From [Streptosporangium] indianense (GTDB lineage: Bacteria; Actinomycetota; Actinomycetes; Streptomycetales; Streptomycetaceae): DNA of 64,000 nucleotides. The DNA lies in contig NZ_JAKEIO010000004.1 in NCBI RefSeq assembly GCF_021474405.1, positions 55,953-119,952 on the forward strand, read 5' to 3'. Made by a program: the position numbers and the translations under genes. This document shows, one piece after another, positions 17,802 to 26,531 of this stretch. The first letter of the stretch is position 1; every line of letters begins with the position of its first letter. Under the pieces are notes generated by a model. It ran no database searches and had not been told where the DNA came from. It saw nothing but the letters and a program-made list of their open reading frames with translations.

Positions 17802-18973
17802 AGGCCAACTGCTGGACGGGACGCAACTCGGTCGAGGTGCAGGACGTCCCCGACCCCTCGATCCTGAACAGCCGCGACGTCATCGTGAAAATCACCTCGA
17901 CGGCGATCTGCGGCTCCGACCTCCATCTGGTCGACGGCTACGTGCCGACGATGGAGAAGGGCGACATCCTGGGCCACGAGTTCATGGGAGAGGTCGTCGA
18001 GGTCGGCCGGGGTATCAGCGACGGCAAACTGCGCGTCGGCGACCGGGTCGTGGTGCCCTTCCCCATCGCCTGCGGCGCTTGTGCGTCCTGCCGCGCCGAA
18101 CTGTACTCGTGCTGCGAGAACAGCAACCCCAACGCCGGCATCTCGGAGAAGATGTTCGGTCATCCCACCTGCGGCATCTACGGGTACTCACATCTCACCG
18201 GCGGCTTCGCCGGCGGCCAGGCCGAGTACGCGCGGGTGGTACTCGCCGACGCCAACGCCTTCAAAATCGAGTCGGATCTGACCGACGAGCAGGTGCTCTT
18301 CCTGTCCGACATCCTGCCGACCGGCTACATGGGCGCTGACATGTGCGACATCAAGCACGGTGATGTCGTCGCCGTCTGGGGCGCCGGGCCGGTCGGCCAG
18401 TTCGCCATGGACAGTGCCCGGGTCCTGGGCGCGGAAAAGGTCATCGCCATCGACAAGGAGACCTACCGCCTCGACATGGCCGCCGCCCAGGGCTACACCA
18501 CCATCAACTTCGAGGACACCGACGTACGGTCCGCTCTGCTCGAACTCACCGGCGGCCGTGGCCCCGACAAGTGCATCGACGCGGTCGGCATGGAGGCCAC
18601 GCACGGCGCCTCCCACGTTCAGCTCTACGACCGTGCCAAGCAGGCGGTCCGCTCCGAGACCGACCGGCCGCATGCCCTGCGCCAGGCCATCATGTCCTGC
18701 CGGAGCGGCGGCGTGGTCTCGGTCATCGGCGTCTACGGCGGGATGATCGACAAGTTCCCGGCGGGTGCCTGGATGAACAGGTCACTGACCCTGCGAACCG
18801 GCCAGTGCCACGTGCAGAGGTACATGCAACCCCTGCTGGGCATGATCGAGCAGGGCACGATCGACCCCACCCGGATCATCACCCACCGGCTGCCCCTGAC
18901 CGAGGCACCGACCGGCTACGACCTGTTCAAGAACAAGAAGGACCACTGCGAAAAGGTTGTCCTCAAGACGTGA
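17798..18973 (+). CDS. Zinc-dependent alcohol dehydrogenase, formaldehyde-dehydrogenase-like
   Basis: A 391-residue medium-chain dehydrogenase, translationally coupled to the SRPBCC gene. Catalytic zinc: AICGSDLH and GHEFMG. Structural zinc cysteines: CGACASCRAELYSCC. NAD motif: GAGPVGQFA. It is a paralogue of the 15262 gene but belongs to a different branch: the C-terminus has RTGQCHVQRYMQPLLGMIEQG instead of the FdhA-type ending. It would oxidise an alcohol or aldehyde with NAD(P). A strong hairpin 44 bases after the stop ends the operon. Confidence 0.9.
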   Translation: MKANCWTGRNSVEVQDVPDPSILNSRDVIVKITSTAICGSDLHLVDGYVPTMEKGDILGHEFMGEVVEVGRGISDGKLRVGDRVVVPFPIACGACASCRAELYSCCENSNPNAGISEKMFGHPTCGIYGYSHLTGGFAGGQAEYARVVLADANAFKIESDLTDEQVLFLSDILPTGYMGADMCDIKHGDVVAVWGAGPVGQFAMDSARVLGAEKVIAIDKETYRLDMAAAQGYTTINFEDTDVRSALLELTGGRGPDKCIDAVGMEATHGASHVQLYDRAKQAVRSETDRPHALRQAIMSCRSGGVVSVIGVYGGMIDKFPAGAWMNRSLTLRTGQCHVQRYMQPLLGMIEQGTIDPTRIITHRLPLTEAPTGYDLFKNKKDHCEKVVLKT

Positions 18974-19016
18974 CGGACGCTGCGCTGACTGCGACATGCC
19001 CAGCTGCCGCCGAAGA

Positions 19017-19051
19017 GCCGGGCCGGCCCTGCGGAGCGGGACCGGCCCGGC
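19017..19051 (+). terminator. Strong GC hairpin ending the SRPBCC-dehydrogenase operon
   Basis: GCCGGGCCGG (19017-19026) pairs with CCGGCCCGGC (19042-19051), with part of the loop able to extend the stem. It lies about 44 bases downstream of the dehydrogenase stop. Confidence 0.7.
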
Positions 19052-19318
19052 CGGCTGTCCCGCACAGAGCGGATGCCGACCGGGCCGCCGCGGTCACCGG
19101 TGTGGCGCCGGCATGCTGTTCGGCGCAGCGACGCGGCGACACACGGGACAGCGTCGTAGCAGTCGTAGCGGTTTCTCCTTCGAAGGAGGGACCGGACGTG
19201 CGTGCGCTCGCGGACGTTTCCCGGCCGCCGGATACTCGATGCGGGCCGCATGCCTCGGCGCCCGGCCCAGATGCTGAAGAACATCGACCTTTCCGGCCCT
19301 GACCGATGAGGAGATTGC
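19052..19318. other. Intergenic, no gene seen
   Basis: About 270 bases between the terminator and the next gene. No ribosome-site-linked frame is visible apart from the GAGGAGA site serving the downstream membrane protein. The promoter of that gene should lie here. Confidence 0.4.
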
Positions 19319-19870
19319 GTGATGCGCTCCCGAAGGAAGCCGCTGACTCCACTCGCGGCGGTGGCGGCCGGCCTGCTGGCCGGGGCAGTGGGAACGGTGT
19401 GTCTGGATGCCGTCCATTACGTGAAGTACCGTCGGGCAGGCGCGACGGACAGCCCGCTGGCCTGGGAATTCGCTCCGGTGGAAAGCTGGGAGAAGGCTCC
19501 GGATCCGGGGCTGGTGGCGAAGCGGCTTATCGAGGGCTTCACGCAGCGTCGGCTTCCTGACGATTCGGCCTGGCTCACGAGCACCATCGCTCACTGGGCC
19601 TACGGATCACTGGCGGGCGTGGCCTACGGCATCGTGGCCGGATCACTGCCCAGGCCCTCCCCTGTATATGGCGTGCCTTTCGGCGCTGTGGTGTTCGCCG
19701 GTGACTACGTCGCCTTGCCGATCGCAGGGCTCTACAAGCCGATCTGGCAATACGACAAGAAGATCGTGGCCTGGGATCTTGGCGCGCACGTCGCCTACGG
19801 CACCGGCACCGCCCTCACCTTCTGGCTGCTCGACCGACTCCGCACCGGCGCCGTCAGTCAGAGAGGGTGA
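19319..19870 (+). CDS. Integral membrane protein of unknown function
   Basis: A 183-residue protein with about four hydrophobic helices: LAAVAAGLLAGAVGTVCLDAV, WAYGSLAGVAYGIVAGSL, FGAVVFAGDYVALPIAGLY and LGAHVAYGTGTALTFWLL. Gly-rich packing faces resemble DUF1440/YagU-like membrane proteins, but I cannot confirm the family. GTG 19319 and ATG 19322 are adjacent; GAGGAGA lies seven bases upstream. Confidence 0.8.
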   Translation: MMRSRRKPLTPLAAVAAGLLAGAVGTVCLDAVHYVKYRRAGATDSPLAWEFAPVESWEKAPDPGLVAKRLIEGFTQRRLPDDSAWLTSTIAHWAYGSLAGVAYGIVAGSLPRPSPVYGVPFGAVVFAGDYVALPIAGLYKPIWQYDKKIVAWDLGAHVAYGTGTALTFWLLDRLRTGAVSQRG

Positions 19871-20002
19871 GCCGCCGCCGGCCGCGACCGATGCCCATGC
19901 GTGCTGCGGTCCCGTGCCCCACCCTGACAGCCTTACTCGACGGCGGTGTCGCAACAGGGCCGCGCACAGGCTCGTGAGCGTCGTGCTCGAACCAGGTGGG
20001 TC

Positions 20003-21123
20003 TCAGACTGCCAGGCGGCGGATTGCGACTACGGCGGCGTGGTCGTTGAGGTGTCCGTGGATGTGGACCAGCAGGTCGTCCTGGAGATGGTGCAGGAGTT
20101 CGTCGGGGTCGTCCTCGGTCCACTTGGGCGCTCGTTCGGCGAGGGGGTAGAAGAGTCCGTCGGTGTTGCGGGCTTCGGTGACGCCGTCGGTGTAGAGGAG
20201 CAGCAAGTCGCCGGCCTGGAAGGAGAACGTCTGGACGTCGTAGGCGATGATGCCGAAGGGGCCGCCGAACCCGATCGGGAGATGGCTGGCCTCGGGCGTG
20301 AGTGGGGGGAGGTGGTTTCCGCGCAGGAGGAGCGGTGGTGGGTGGCCGCAGTTGATGAGGTGGACGACCGGATCGTGGTCGGGGATGTCGAGCAGTACGG
20401 CGGTGTCGAAGTCCTCGCTGGTGTCCTGCTCCGCCTGTGACCGCCACTGGCTCGTGTCCCATCGGAACGCGCCGTCCAGGTGGACGGCGAGGCGGGGCAG
20501 CGTGGCCTGCCGGTGAGCGGCTGCGCGGAAGGCGCCGAGCAACAGGGCGGAGTTGTTGATCGCGGCCAGGCCGTTGCCGCGTACGTCGCCGATCAGGAGC
20601 CGGGTGCTGTGGTGGTCGGTCCGGGCGGCCGCGTACAGGTCTCCGCCCAGGTCGGGTTCTTCCTCGGCGGGCAGGTACAGGCCGGCGATCCGCAACGGGC
20701 CGGCGCGAGCGGGCGGGGCTGCAGCAGGACACTTTGTGCTGCCATGGCCACCGACCGCACCCGTTGCAACTGCTGCTCCCGCCGGTCCCGCACCACGCAG
20801 ACGGCGACACAGGCGGTGGAGACGACGACCGGGGCGATGATCTGGGCTTGGATGTTGGCGGTGGGCAGGACTCCTCTGAGTACGCCGATCAGGACCTGGG
20901 CCGCTACCGCGAGAGCTCCCATCAGCGCGGTCACACCGGCGCCGGCGAATGCCACGGTGATGGCGGTTGCCGCCACGAGCAGGGGCCCGAGGTGGATGTG
21001 CGGCGGTGACAGCACATCCACCACACAGACTGTGACGATCAGCCCCAGCGGGAGCATGACCAGCGCGGGTGAGTGACCCGGCCGCCAAGGACGCCGGAAA
21101 ACCAGCCATGGTCGAACAGCCAT
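20003..21123 (-). pseudogene. Membrane-anchored PP2C (SpoIIE) phosphatase with a frameshift
   Basis: The N-terminal part (from ATG 21123, GGAAGG upstream) has membrane helices (ALVMLPLGLIVTVCVVDVL; LLVAATAITVAFAGAG) and a linker ending VAMAAQSVLLQP near 20715. The phosphatase domain continues one frame away (APPARAGPLRIAGLYLPAEEE) to the stop at 20003. It has intact motifs GGDLYAA, GDVRGNGLAAI and LLLYTDGVTEARN. The break is a single-base difference in a GC-rich stretch. Restored, the protein would be about 373 residues, of a common Streptomyces type. It is either inactivated or affected by a sequence error. Confidence 0.75.
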
Positions 21124-21413
21124 GCCCCAAGCCTTCCACCTCGCTCCGCGTACGGGGATGCGCCGCTCCGCAGGCGGGGTCTGGAGTCGCAAGGTGTTCA
21201 TCCGACGCCCAGCACAGCAGGTCGCCGGCAGCGTCTAAGGCTGCCCGCCCTGCGACGCCGGAGGTCAGCGCGGCCTGCACGCGAGACCGCGTCGGTCCGC
21301 TCGCCTGGTGCCAGAGCGGACCTCGTCAGCGTCGTGGTCGCGACCGCGGAGGTGTCCGCTTGCGTCTCCGTCAAGTCTTGAGGGACAGCCGCTGAGCGCA
21401 GCAAGATGAAGTC

Positions 21414-21809
21414 ATGACCACGGCCTCGCGTGCCCTGGCGCAGCTCGCGGCCTGGCCGGACCTCACGGAGGCCCGGCCCAGCTGCGGCACTGGCCGTGCA
21501 CTGCGCTCAGCCACAGCCGAGATCGCACACTTCCACTCCGGCCGACTTGTCGACCTGCACCTCTCCACCAGGATGATCCAGCATTTCGAGAATCACCTCA
21601 GCCACTCGAGCGCCATCCGGCTCGTGCCGGGGTCGCACTGGGCGACCCTCAGCCTGGAGTGCGACTCGGACATCGATCTGCTCATGACCTTGGTCAGCGT
21701 CGCCCTCCAGGCCCACCAGGGACGACCGGATCACGACGCTGCACCGCCCCCGCCGTGCAATGGTCATTTCGGCGTGGTGCTCGCGCCCGAGCGTGCCGGT
21801 GACGGCTGA
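21414..21809 (+). CDS. DUF5519 / 'luciferase-domain' small protein
   Basis: A 131-residue soluble protein. The N-terminal helix (LAQLAAWPDLTEARPSCGTGRAL), the motif EIAHFHSGRLVDLHLS and the helix-strand RLVPGSHWATLSLECDSDIDLLM fit the small family labelled luciferase-domain (DUF5519). Despite the label, members have no demonstrated light-emitting activity. ATG 21414 is preceded by AGCAAGATGAAG. It is divergent from the frameshifted phosphatase. Confidence 0.7.
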   Translation: MTTASRALAQLAAWPDLTEARPSCGTGRALRSATAEIAHFHSGRLVDLHLSTRMIQHFENHLSHSSAIRLVPGSHWATLSLECDSDIDLLMTLVSVALQAHQGRPDHDAAPPPPCNGHFGVVLAPERAGDG

Positions 21810-22053
21810 GCCGATCCTCCAGGTCAGGGCGAGCAAAGTAGCGGCCGACCAACGCGAGGAAGAGGCCATCCAGGCACTCACCCAGCGCCTGACCGCCGCG
21901 TACAGCACGCCCCGGTCCGCGCCGTTCTCGTCGCCGTGTGAGAACGCTCGCCGGGGGAGCACCATGCCGGTGCGCAGGGGCAGCCCGGAGCGCATGCTGG
22001 GAGGTGAGTCCGGAGCCTCGCCGCTTCCGCCTTTTAGCACCCAGGAGCAGAAC

Positions 22054-22476
22054 ATGCCCTCTCTGCATTTCCACGTGAACTCCTCGTTGAGCCCCTCCGA
22101 GGTGATGGGGGTACTGACCAACTTCAGCCCTTCGCGAGTCGAGCAGTGGCCCTCCATTGACGCCGAGCACTTCCAGGTCCATGAAAGGGGAGAGACCTGG
22201 GCCGAGGTCACTGAGGGGAACGACAAGTCGTGGGAGCACGCACGCTATGAATGGGATCCCTCACAGAACAGAGTCACCGTCACCACGCACGACTCGACGC
22301 CCTTCGGTTCCGGCGGGTGGAACTTCCAGATGACTCCCACGGACGACGGCACCCGCGTCGACGTCGAACTCGAACGGCATCCCAGTTCCTTCAAGGCAAA
22401 AATGCTGTCTCCGATCATTCCCTTTGCCGGGCCGGTATTCCGCAAGTCCTTCAAGGAGCCCTTGAAGACCGTGTAA
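22054..22476 (+). CDS. SRPBCC-family protein
   Basis: A 140-residue START-like protein. The pattern is typical: an N-terminal strand (SLHFHVNSSLSPSEVMGVLTNFSP), a central sheet (TWAEVTEGNDKSWEHARYEWD; RVTVTTHDSTPFGSGGWNFQMTPTDDGTRVDVEL) and the end of a long helix (GPVFRKSFKEPLKTV). ATG 22054 has CAGGAGCAG eight bases upstream; the in-frame extension upstream lacks these features. It probably binds a hydrophobic ligand. It converges on the GAF-PP2C gene. Confidence 0.78.
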   Translation: MPSLHFHVNSSLSPSEVMGVLTNFSPSRVEQWPSIDAEHFQVHERGETWAEVTEGNDKSWEHARYEWDPSQNRVTVTTHDSTPFGSGGWNFQMTPTDDGTRVDVELERHPSSFKAKMLSPIIPFAGPVFRKSFKEPLKTV

Positions 22477-22615
22477 GCACTTTCTGAATTCGGCGACAGC
22501 AGCGGCGTGCGCGACACTCGGACTCTCGGCGACCAGGTGGTGGAGTCCCTTGCGGTCGTAGTACTGGGTGATGGCGAAGCCGAAGACGCCGGAGCGGCCG
22601 CGAACCCGATGGCGA
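22477..22615 (-). pseudogene. Short coding-like relic antisense to the gap
   Basis: The minus strand from about 22590 to 22480 reads RSGVFGFAITQYYDRKGLHHLVAE and on to VAHAAAVAEFRKCL with good codon use, then runs antisense into the SRPBCC gene. It has no start and no identified family, and is probably the tail of a lost gene. Confidence 0.3.
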
Positions 22616-23896
22616 TCATGGTTCAGGCAGGCGCCGATGTGGTGCCTGCGTTTCTCCGGCGTCGTCACTACGAGCCTGTACCCGGGCCGCGAGGACGGCG
22701 ACATCGTCTTCGGCGCGATCGGCGCCGAGGCCGGCGAGCAGGCGATCGAGGACCTGCTCCGGACTCGAGGCCGAGGCGAAGGTGAGCTCGGTGAGCCGGT
22801 GCAGGGACTGGTCGATGTCTTCGTCGCGTCGTTCGATGAGGCCGTCGGTGAACAGCACCAGCGTCTGGGACGGGTCCAGAGGGCGGGTGTGCGACTGGTA
22901 TCCGCCGAGGCCGGTGCCGAGCGGCGGGCCGACCGGGATGGAGAGCATGGACACCCTGCCTTGGGTGTCGATCACCGCTGGGGGCAGATGACCGGCGCTG
23001 GCGAGAGCAACTTGTCTGCGGGCGGGGTCGACGCGCGCGATGAGACAGGTGGCCGGGCGCCGGTCCGGCTCACTGGAGGCGATTCCGTCGAGTTGGCGCA
23101 GCACGCGATGGGGCGGCAGATCGGCGGAGGCGGTGTAGCGCAGGGTAGAGCGGTAGGCGGTCATGTCGACGGCTGCTTCCAGCCCGTGGCCCATGACGTC
23201 GCCGACGACGAGCAGCGTACGGCCGAAGTGCAGCCGGACGGTCTCGCACCAGTCGCCGCCCACCATGGCGCTGAGCCCTACGGGCAGGTAGCGGATGGCG
23301 ACGTCCAGATTGGGGTGCGGCCGACCGGGCTCCATGCGCAAAGCGCTTTGCAGCTTGCTGACGACGCTGCTGAGCTGTTCGTGCTCTCTTGCCTGCCGGA
23401 TGTGGGAGGCCGCGCGTTCTGCCAGCTGGATGCAGACTTCCGCATCCAGGCTGGTGAACGGCGCTGTGCCTCGAGTGCACACCAGCGTGCCGTAGCTGTC
23501 GCCGCCGGTGGCGAGGGCCACGTACAGCGCGGGCCGGGCGGCACCCGGCACCGTGGACGCGAGTCGGCATTCCCGGAGCTCGGCCTGCTCGCGTGCCATG
23601 GCCAGGGCCCATCGGGCATCAGGCAGCATGGCCGGGTCGCCGCGGACAGCCGTGTACTGGGCGCCCGCCGCAGCGTCGCCGCGCAGGACGGCGGCCACAC
23701 CGCCCACCTGCCGGACAGCCTCACGGGTCAGCTCACCACAGGTAGTGGCCTCGTCCAAGGTCGTGCCAATACGAGCCATCGCCCCGCGCAACGCAACGAG
23801 ACGAGACACGACCACCGCATCCGGCGCGGACGGAGCGCCGGGCACGACGGGGCTGGTCGCTACTGCTCTGCGAACCCACCGGATCCAGCGCGCCAC
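22616..23896 (-). CDS. GAF-PP2C (SpoIIE) phosphatase
   Basis: A 426-residue signalling phosphatase. The N-terminal 180 residues form a GAF-like sensor (TTLDEATTCGELTREAVRQVGG; ALYVALATGGDSYGTLVCTRG; FTSLDAEVCIQLAERAASHI). A short coiled-coil linker (ARE-HEQLSSVVSKLQSAL) leads to the PP2C domain with GGDWCETVRL, GDVMGHGLEAAVDM, LFTDGLIERRDEDID and DDVAVL, so all metal ligands are present. It would dephosphorylate a STAS anti-anti-sigma protein. It is the second of four such phosphatases in the window; a STAS gene lies 2 kb away. Confidence 0.9.
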   Translation of the reverse strand: MARWIRWVRRAVATSPVVPGAPSAPDAVVVSRLVALRGAMARIGTTLDEATTCGELTREAVRQVGGVAAVLRGDAAAGAQYTAVRGDPAMLPDARWALAMAREQAELRECRLASTVPGAARPALYVALATGGDSYGTLVCTRGTAPFTSLDAEVCIQLAERAASHIRQAREHEQLSSVVSKLQSALRMEPGRPHPNLDVAIRYLPVGLSAMVGGDWCETVRLHFGRTLLVVGDVMGHGLEAAVDMTAYRSTLRYTASADLPPHRVLRQLDGIASSEPDRRPATCLIARVDPARRQVALASAGHLPPAVIDTQGRVSMLSIPVGPPLGTGLGGYQSHTRPLDPSQTLVLFTDGLIERRDEDIDQSLHRLTELTFASASSPEQVLDRLLAGLGADRAEDDVAVLAARVQARSDDAGETQAPHRRLPEP

Positions 23897-24669
23897 ACCA
23901 TCACCATAGAACGAGAACGAGCCACCTCAGCGGACCCGCACACTCCGTTGACCCCGTCTACTCCTCCCCCCACGGCCGGCAGCCCCGGGCGCCGCCCCAC
24001 CGACGGGAGGTGGTCGTCAGCCCATGTGACCGCTGCTCGCCGCGGCCGACGCCCACCCGGCCACCCGTGGTCGCCGCCCCCGACTCTTGCGCCGCACAAA
24101 GGACCCAGGCGTCGAGGAGAGCACCTGCAGGGCTGCGGTGGAGGCGCCCGCTCGTTCCATGTAGTCGGTGTAGGCCGACAGCCGGGCCGGGCCGTCGGGC
24201 CAGCCCGGGTCACCGGCGGCCAGACGCGCGAAGTCACCCAACGGCGCGCGGGCCTTGTCGAACCGGAGCGGAGTTCCGACGGGTTCCCGCCGCCGCTCTC
24301 GTTGGAGATTCCGGTGATTGCTGGGCAGATTCCTGGAGATCGACCCGTAATTTGCGTACCCACGGTCGATGCCCGAACCCGTCGCCTCGCCGTCGTCCCG
24401 TCGAGGGACACGGAGGCGCGCGTCCCGCTGACACGTGAGACTCCGAAGCTGGAATCCAGGGCTTGGCGATAAACGCACACTGCAGAGCAGGGCCGCAGAG
24501 ACCTCCACTTGTGATGAAAGGGTTAGCGGTGTCGGGGTACTCGACGGCGGCGAGACCCACACACCGGAACGGAGAGCATCTGCGGGCGCGCCGCAGTCGC
24601 CGGACCAGGAGGAACTGGACGGCTGACACGAACGGGAGGAACGGCAGAGCACGAGGACGGGAGAGCACC
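23897..24669. other. Region without a confident gene
   Basis: About 770 bases. The minus strand from about 24330 to 24017 reads protein-like sequence (LRFDKARAPLGDFARLAAGD; LSAYTDYMERAGASTAALQVL) ending at a normal stop. There is no good start or recognised family, so it may be a short gene or a relic. The remainder is Pro/Arg-rich noise. Confidence 0.35.
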
Positions 24670-25179
24670 ATGGCCGGCAAGAAGATGGAAGGCAACGAGG
24701 AGCAGCGCAGGGCCGCGGCCCGTGAGGCGGCGGCCGCCGGCGAGAGCCCCAGCGCCCGCAACGAGACCACGGGCGCCTCCAAGCAGCGGACGCATCTGCG
24801 CCACGGCGGTTCCGTGACGCACGATGACCGGATCGCGGCGCAGCACCGCGGCAAGCAGCAGTGGCGCCCCGGCGATCTGGCCGAGGAGCGGATCAAGGAC
24901 CCGGCGGCGGCGGGCGCGGAACGGACGTTCGTCGAGGGTGAGCGCCAGGAGTACACCCAGGAGCACGAGCGGGTGTTCGAAGCGGTGTCGGCGGCGCAGG
25001 CGGCGCACGACGGCGATGCCGTGCTCCTGGACGACATCGCCCGGCGGGCGGACATACCGCCGAACGAGACGCGGGCACTGCTGCACGATCTGACGCGGGT
25101 GCACCGCCTGGTGACGGAACTGGAGGGAGCCGACACCCCCGACATGGGCCCCCGCTGGGAGACCAAGCCCCGGCTGTGA
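24670..25179 (+). CDS. Hypothetical charged protein with C-terminal helical domain
   Basis: A 169-residue protein starting at ATG 24670. Residues 1-90 are very polar (Glu/Arg/Lys/Ala; REAAAAGESPSARNETTGAS) and probably disordered. Residues about 110-155 look like a small winged-helix or three-helix unit (HDGDAVLLDDIARRADIPPNETRALLHDL). A DNA-binding or nucleoid-associated role is possible but unproven. Confidence 0.65.
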   Translation: MAGKKMEGNEEQRRAAAREAAAAGESPSARNETTGASKQRTHLRHGGSVTHDDRIAAQHRGKQQWRPGDLAEERIKDPAAAGAERTFVEGERQEYTQEHERVFEAVSAAQAAHDGDAVLLDDIARRADIPPNETRALLHDLTRVHRLVTELEGADTPDMGPRWETKPRL

Positions 25180-25196
25180 CCCGCACCGTCACCCGG

Positions 25197-25490
25197 TCAC
25201 GTACTGGCACCGCGCCCGCGAGTACCTGGCGCGCTACACACCCTCGGGAGCGGCTTTGCCGGGTTCGGCGGGGCCAAGCGGGCCATCACCGCAGTGAAAG
25301 CGGGCGCTTCGCCGGCCTGGCCCGCAGTGGGCCCGTAAAGAGGCCCCGCCGGTGAGCCGGGAAACCACGCCATCGGACGCTCTCGCGGCGGGCTGCAGTT
25401 GAAGGTACTCGTCGGCATCCGCCTGAGCCACCGGCGTGGTGAACACCTGCTCCCACCTGCCGTTCACGGCCCACATCCGCAACCGCCGGA
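25197..25490 (-). pseudogene. IS5-family transposase remnant, multiply frameshifted
   Basis: Fragments of one transposase appear in successive frames on the minus strand. MRMWAVNGRWEQVFTTPVAQADADE (25482 inward) matches the N-terminal part normally reading RRWAVDGTWERVL. Then PTAGQAGEAPAFTAVMARL (about 25330-25275) matches the conserved segment PGQAGDAPAFTAVMARL. The DDE core between and after is damaged or missing. Clearly nonfunctional. Confidence 0.7.
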
Positions 25491-25825
25491 TAAATGACCG
25501 GAAGGTCCAAACGAAAGGGCCTGGTCCGGCCCCGCCCTGTCGTCCTCCAGGTGGAATCGGCCAGCCATCGTCTGAAGCCGTGCATCACCCGTGTCCCCTT
25601 CACGAGATCGCGAGTGCTGAGGCCTGTCGTCCCGAGCGCCCGCCCTGCACGGTGCTCAACCATGATCGGTATACACCTGTCCGAGCGCCGTCACCCGTAC
25701 CTATGCGGTTCTCCTCCGCCCCGGCCGCCTTGATGAAGGAGTACTTCAGCCGCCCGCCGGCCAGCGCGCTCCGGGCCCGGATGCAGACTGGAAGGGGACG
25801 CACCGCACCATGTGGGAGGCCGGTT
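25491..25825. other. Intergenic, no gene seen
   Basis: About 335 bases upstream of the STAS gene. No open frame with a credible start. It probably contains the STAS promoter. Confidence 0.4.
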
Positions 25826-26152
25826 GTGACAGCTGAACTCCACCCCATCCAGCCGCCCGTGAAGATCACCGTGGTCGATGGCCACCTGGCTGAAGTGACC
25901 CTGGCAGGGGATATCAGCGTCCCGCTGCTGCGCGATTTGGAAGCATGCCTGGCTGATGCGCGCCTGCGGGAGGTCGAGCGCTGGGTGCTGGACATGCACG
26001 CAGTGACCCGGATCGAGCTGGCGTGCGCCTACGCCCTGCTGCGAGCCGTAACCGAGCACTCCGGCACAGCTACCGTGCACGGGGCCCGGCGCACGGTACT
26101 GCGCACCCTGCGCGACGCCGGCCTGGACAAGGCAGCCGTGATCGGCGAGTAG
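25826..26152 (+). CDS. STAS-domain protein (anti-sigma factor antagonist-like)
   Basis: A 108-residue single-domain protein starting at GTG 25826, with GGGAGG nine bases upstream. The STAS fold is visible (VKITVVDGHLAEVTLAGDISVPLLRDLEACLADA; RWVLDMHAVTRIELACAYALLRAV; TVHGARRTVLRTLRDAGL). The normal phosphorylated Ser of the D-S-S/T-G motif is not present: the loop reads TRIELAC. It may therefore be regulated otherwise or be a non-phosphorylatable variant. Partner-switching role inferred from the fold and from four SpoIIE-type phosphatases in the window. Confidence 0.7.
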   Translation: MTAELHPIQPPVKITVVDGHLAEVTLAGDISVPLLRDLEACLADARLREVERWVLDMHAVTRIELACAYALLRAVTEHSGTATVHGARRTVLRTLRDAGLDKAAVIGE

Positions 26153-26531
26153 GCGGCCAAGGGAATGAAGAGTCACTCGCCGAAGAGCGGCACCCGAGTC
26201 ATGCCGATCTCTGGGCGGATGCGGTGTGCGCGTCCAGGCTGCGCTGTGTTCCCCGCCCTCCGCTGAACACGCCCTCCAGCCGGGCCGCCGTCCGGGCCAG
26301 CCACTGCACCGGGGCGGCCGGGTCGGTGGTCGACGGGCACAGCGTCAGCGGCGCGGCCAGGCCGTGAGCCGCGAAGAGCCCTTTCCAGGGCGGCGCGCCG
26401 CCGCCGGTACGGTCAGCCGGTCAGGTCGGTGCCCTCGACGCGGACCAGGTCGATGGTTCAGACGTTCCCCGTGTTGCCGCACTCGCGGTAGGCCGGACCC
26501 GTCTGACCGTCCTCAGCTCCTGGCGCCGTCG
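26153..26531. other. Gap with a minus-strand coding-like scrap
   Basis: About 380 bases. The minus strand from about 26370 to 26200 reads PLTLCPSTTDPAAPVQWLARTAARLEGVF, ending at a TGA. It looks like the tail of a lost gene, without start or known family. Nothing else is visible. Confidence 0.3.

Noticed and set aside
24017..24330. Minus-strand frame ending in RVAGWASAAASSGHMG as a gene
   Set aside because: The middle is protein-like, but no start or family could be supported; recorded only as ambiguous sequence.
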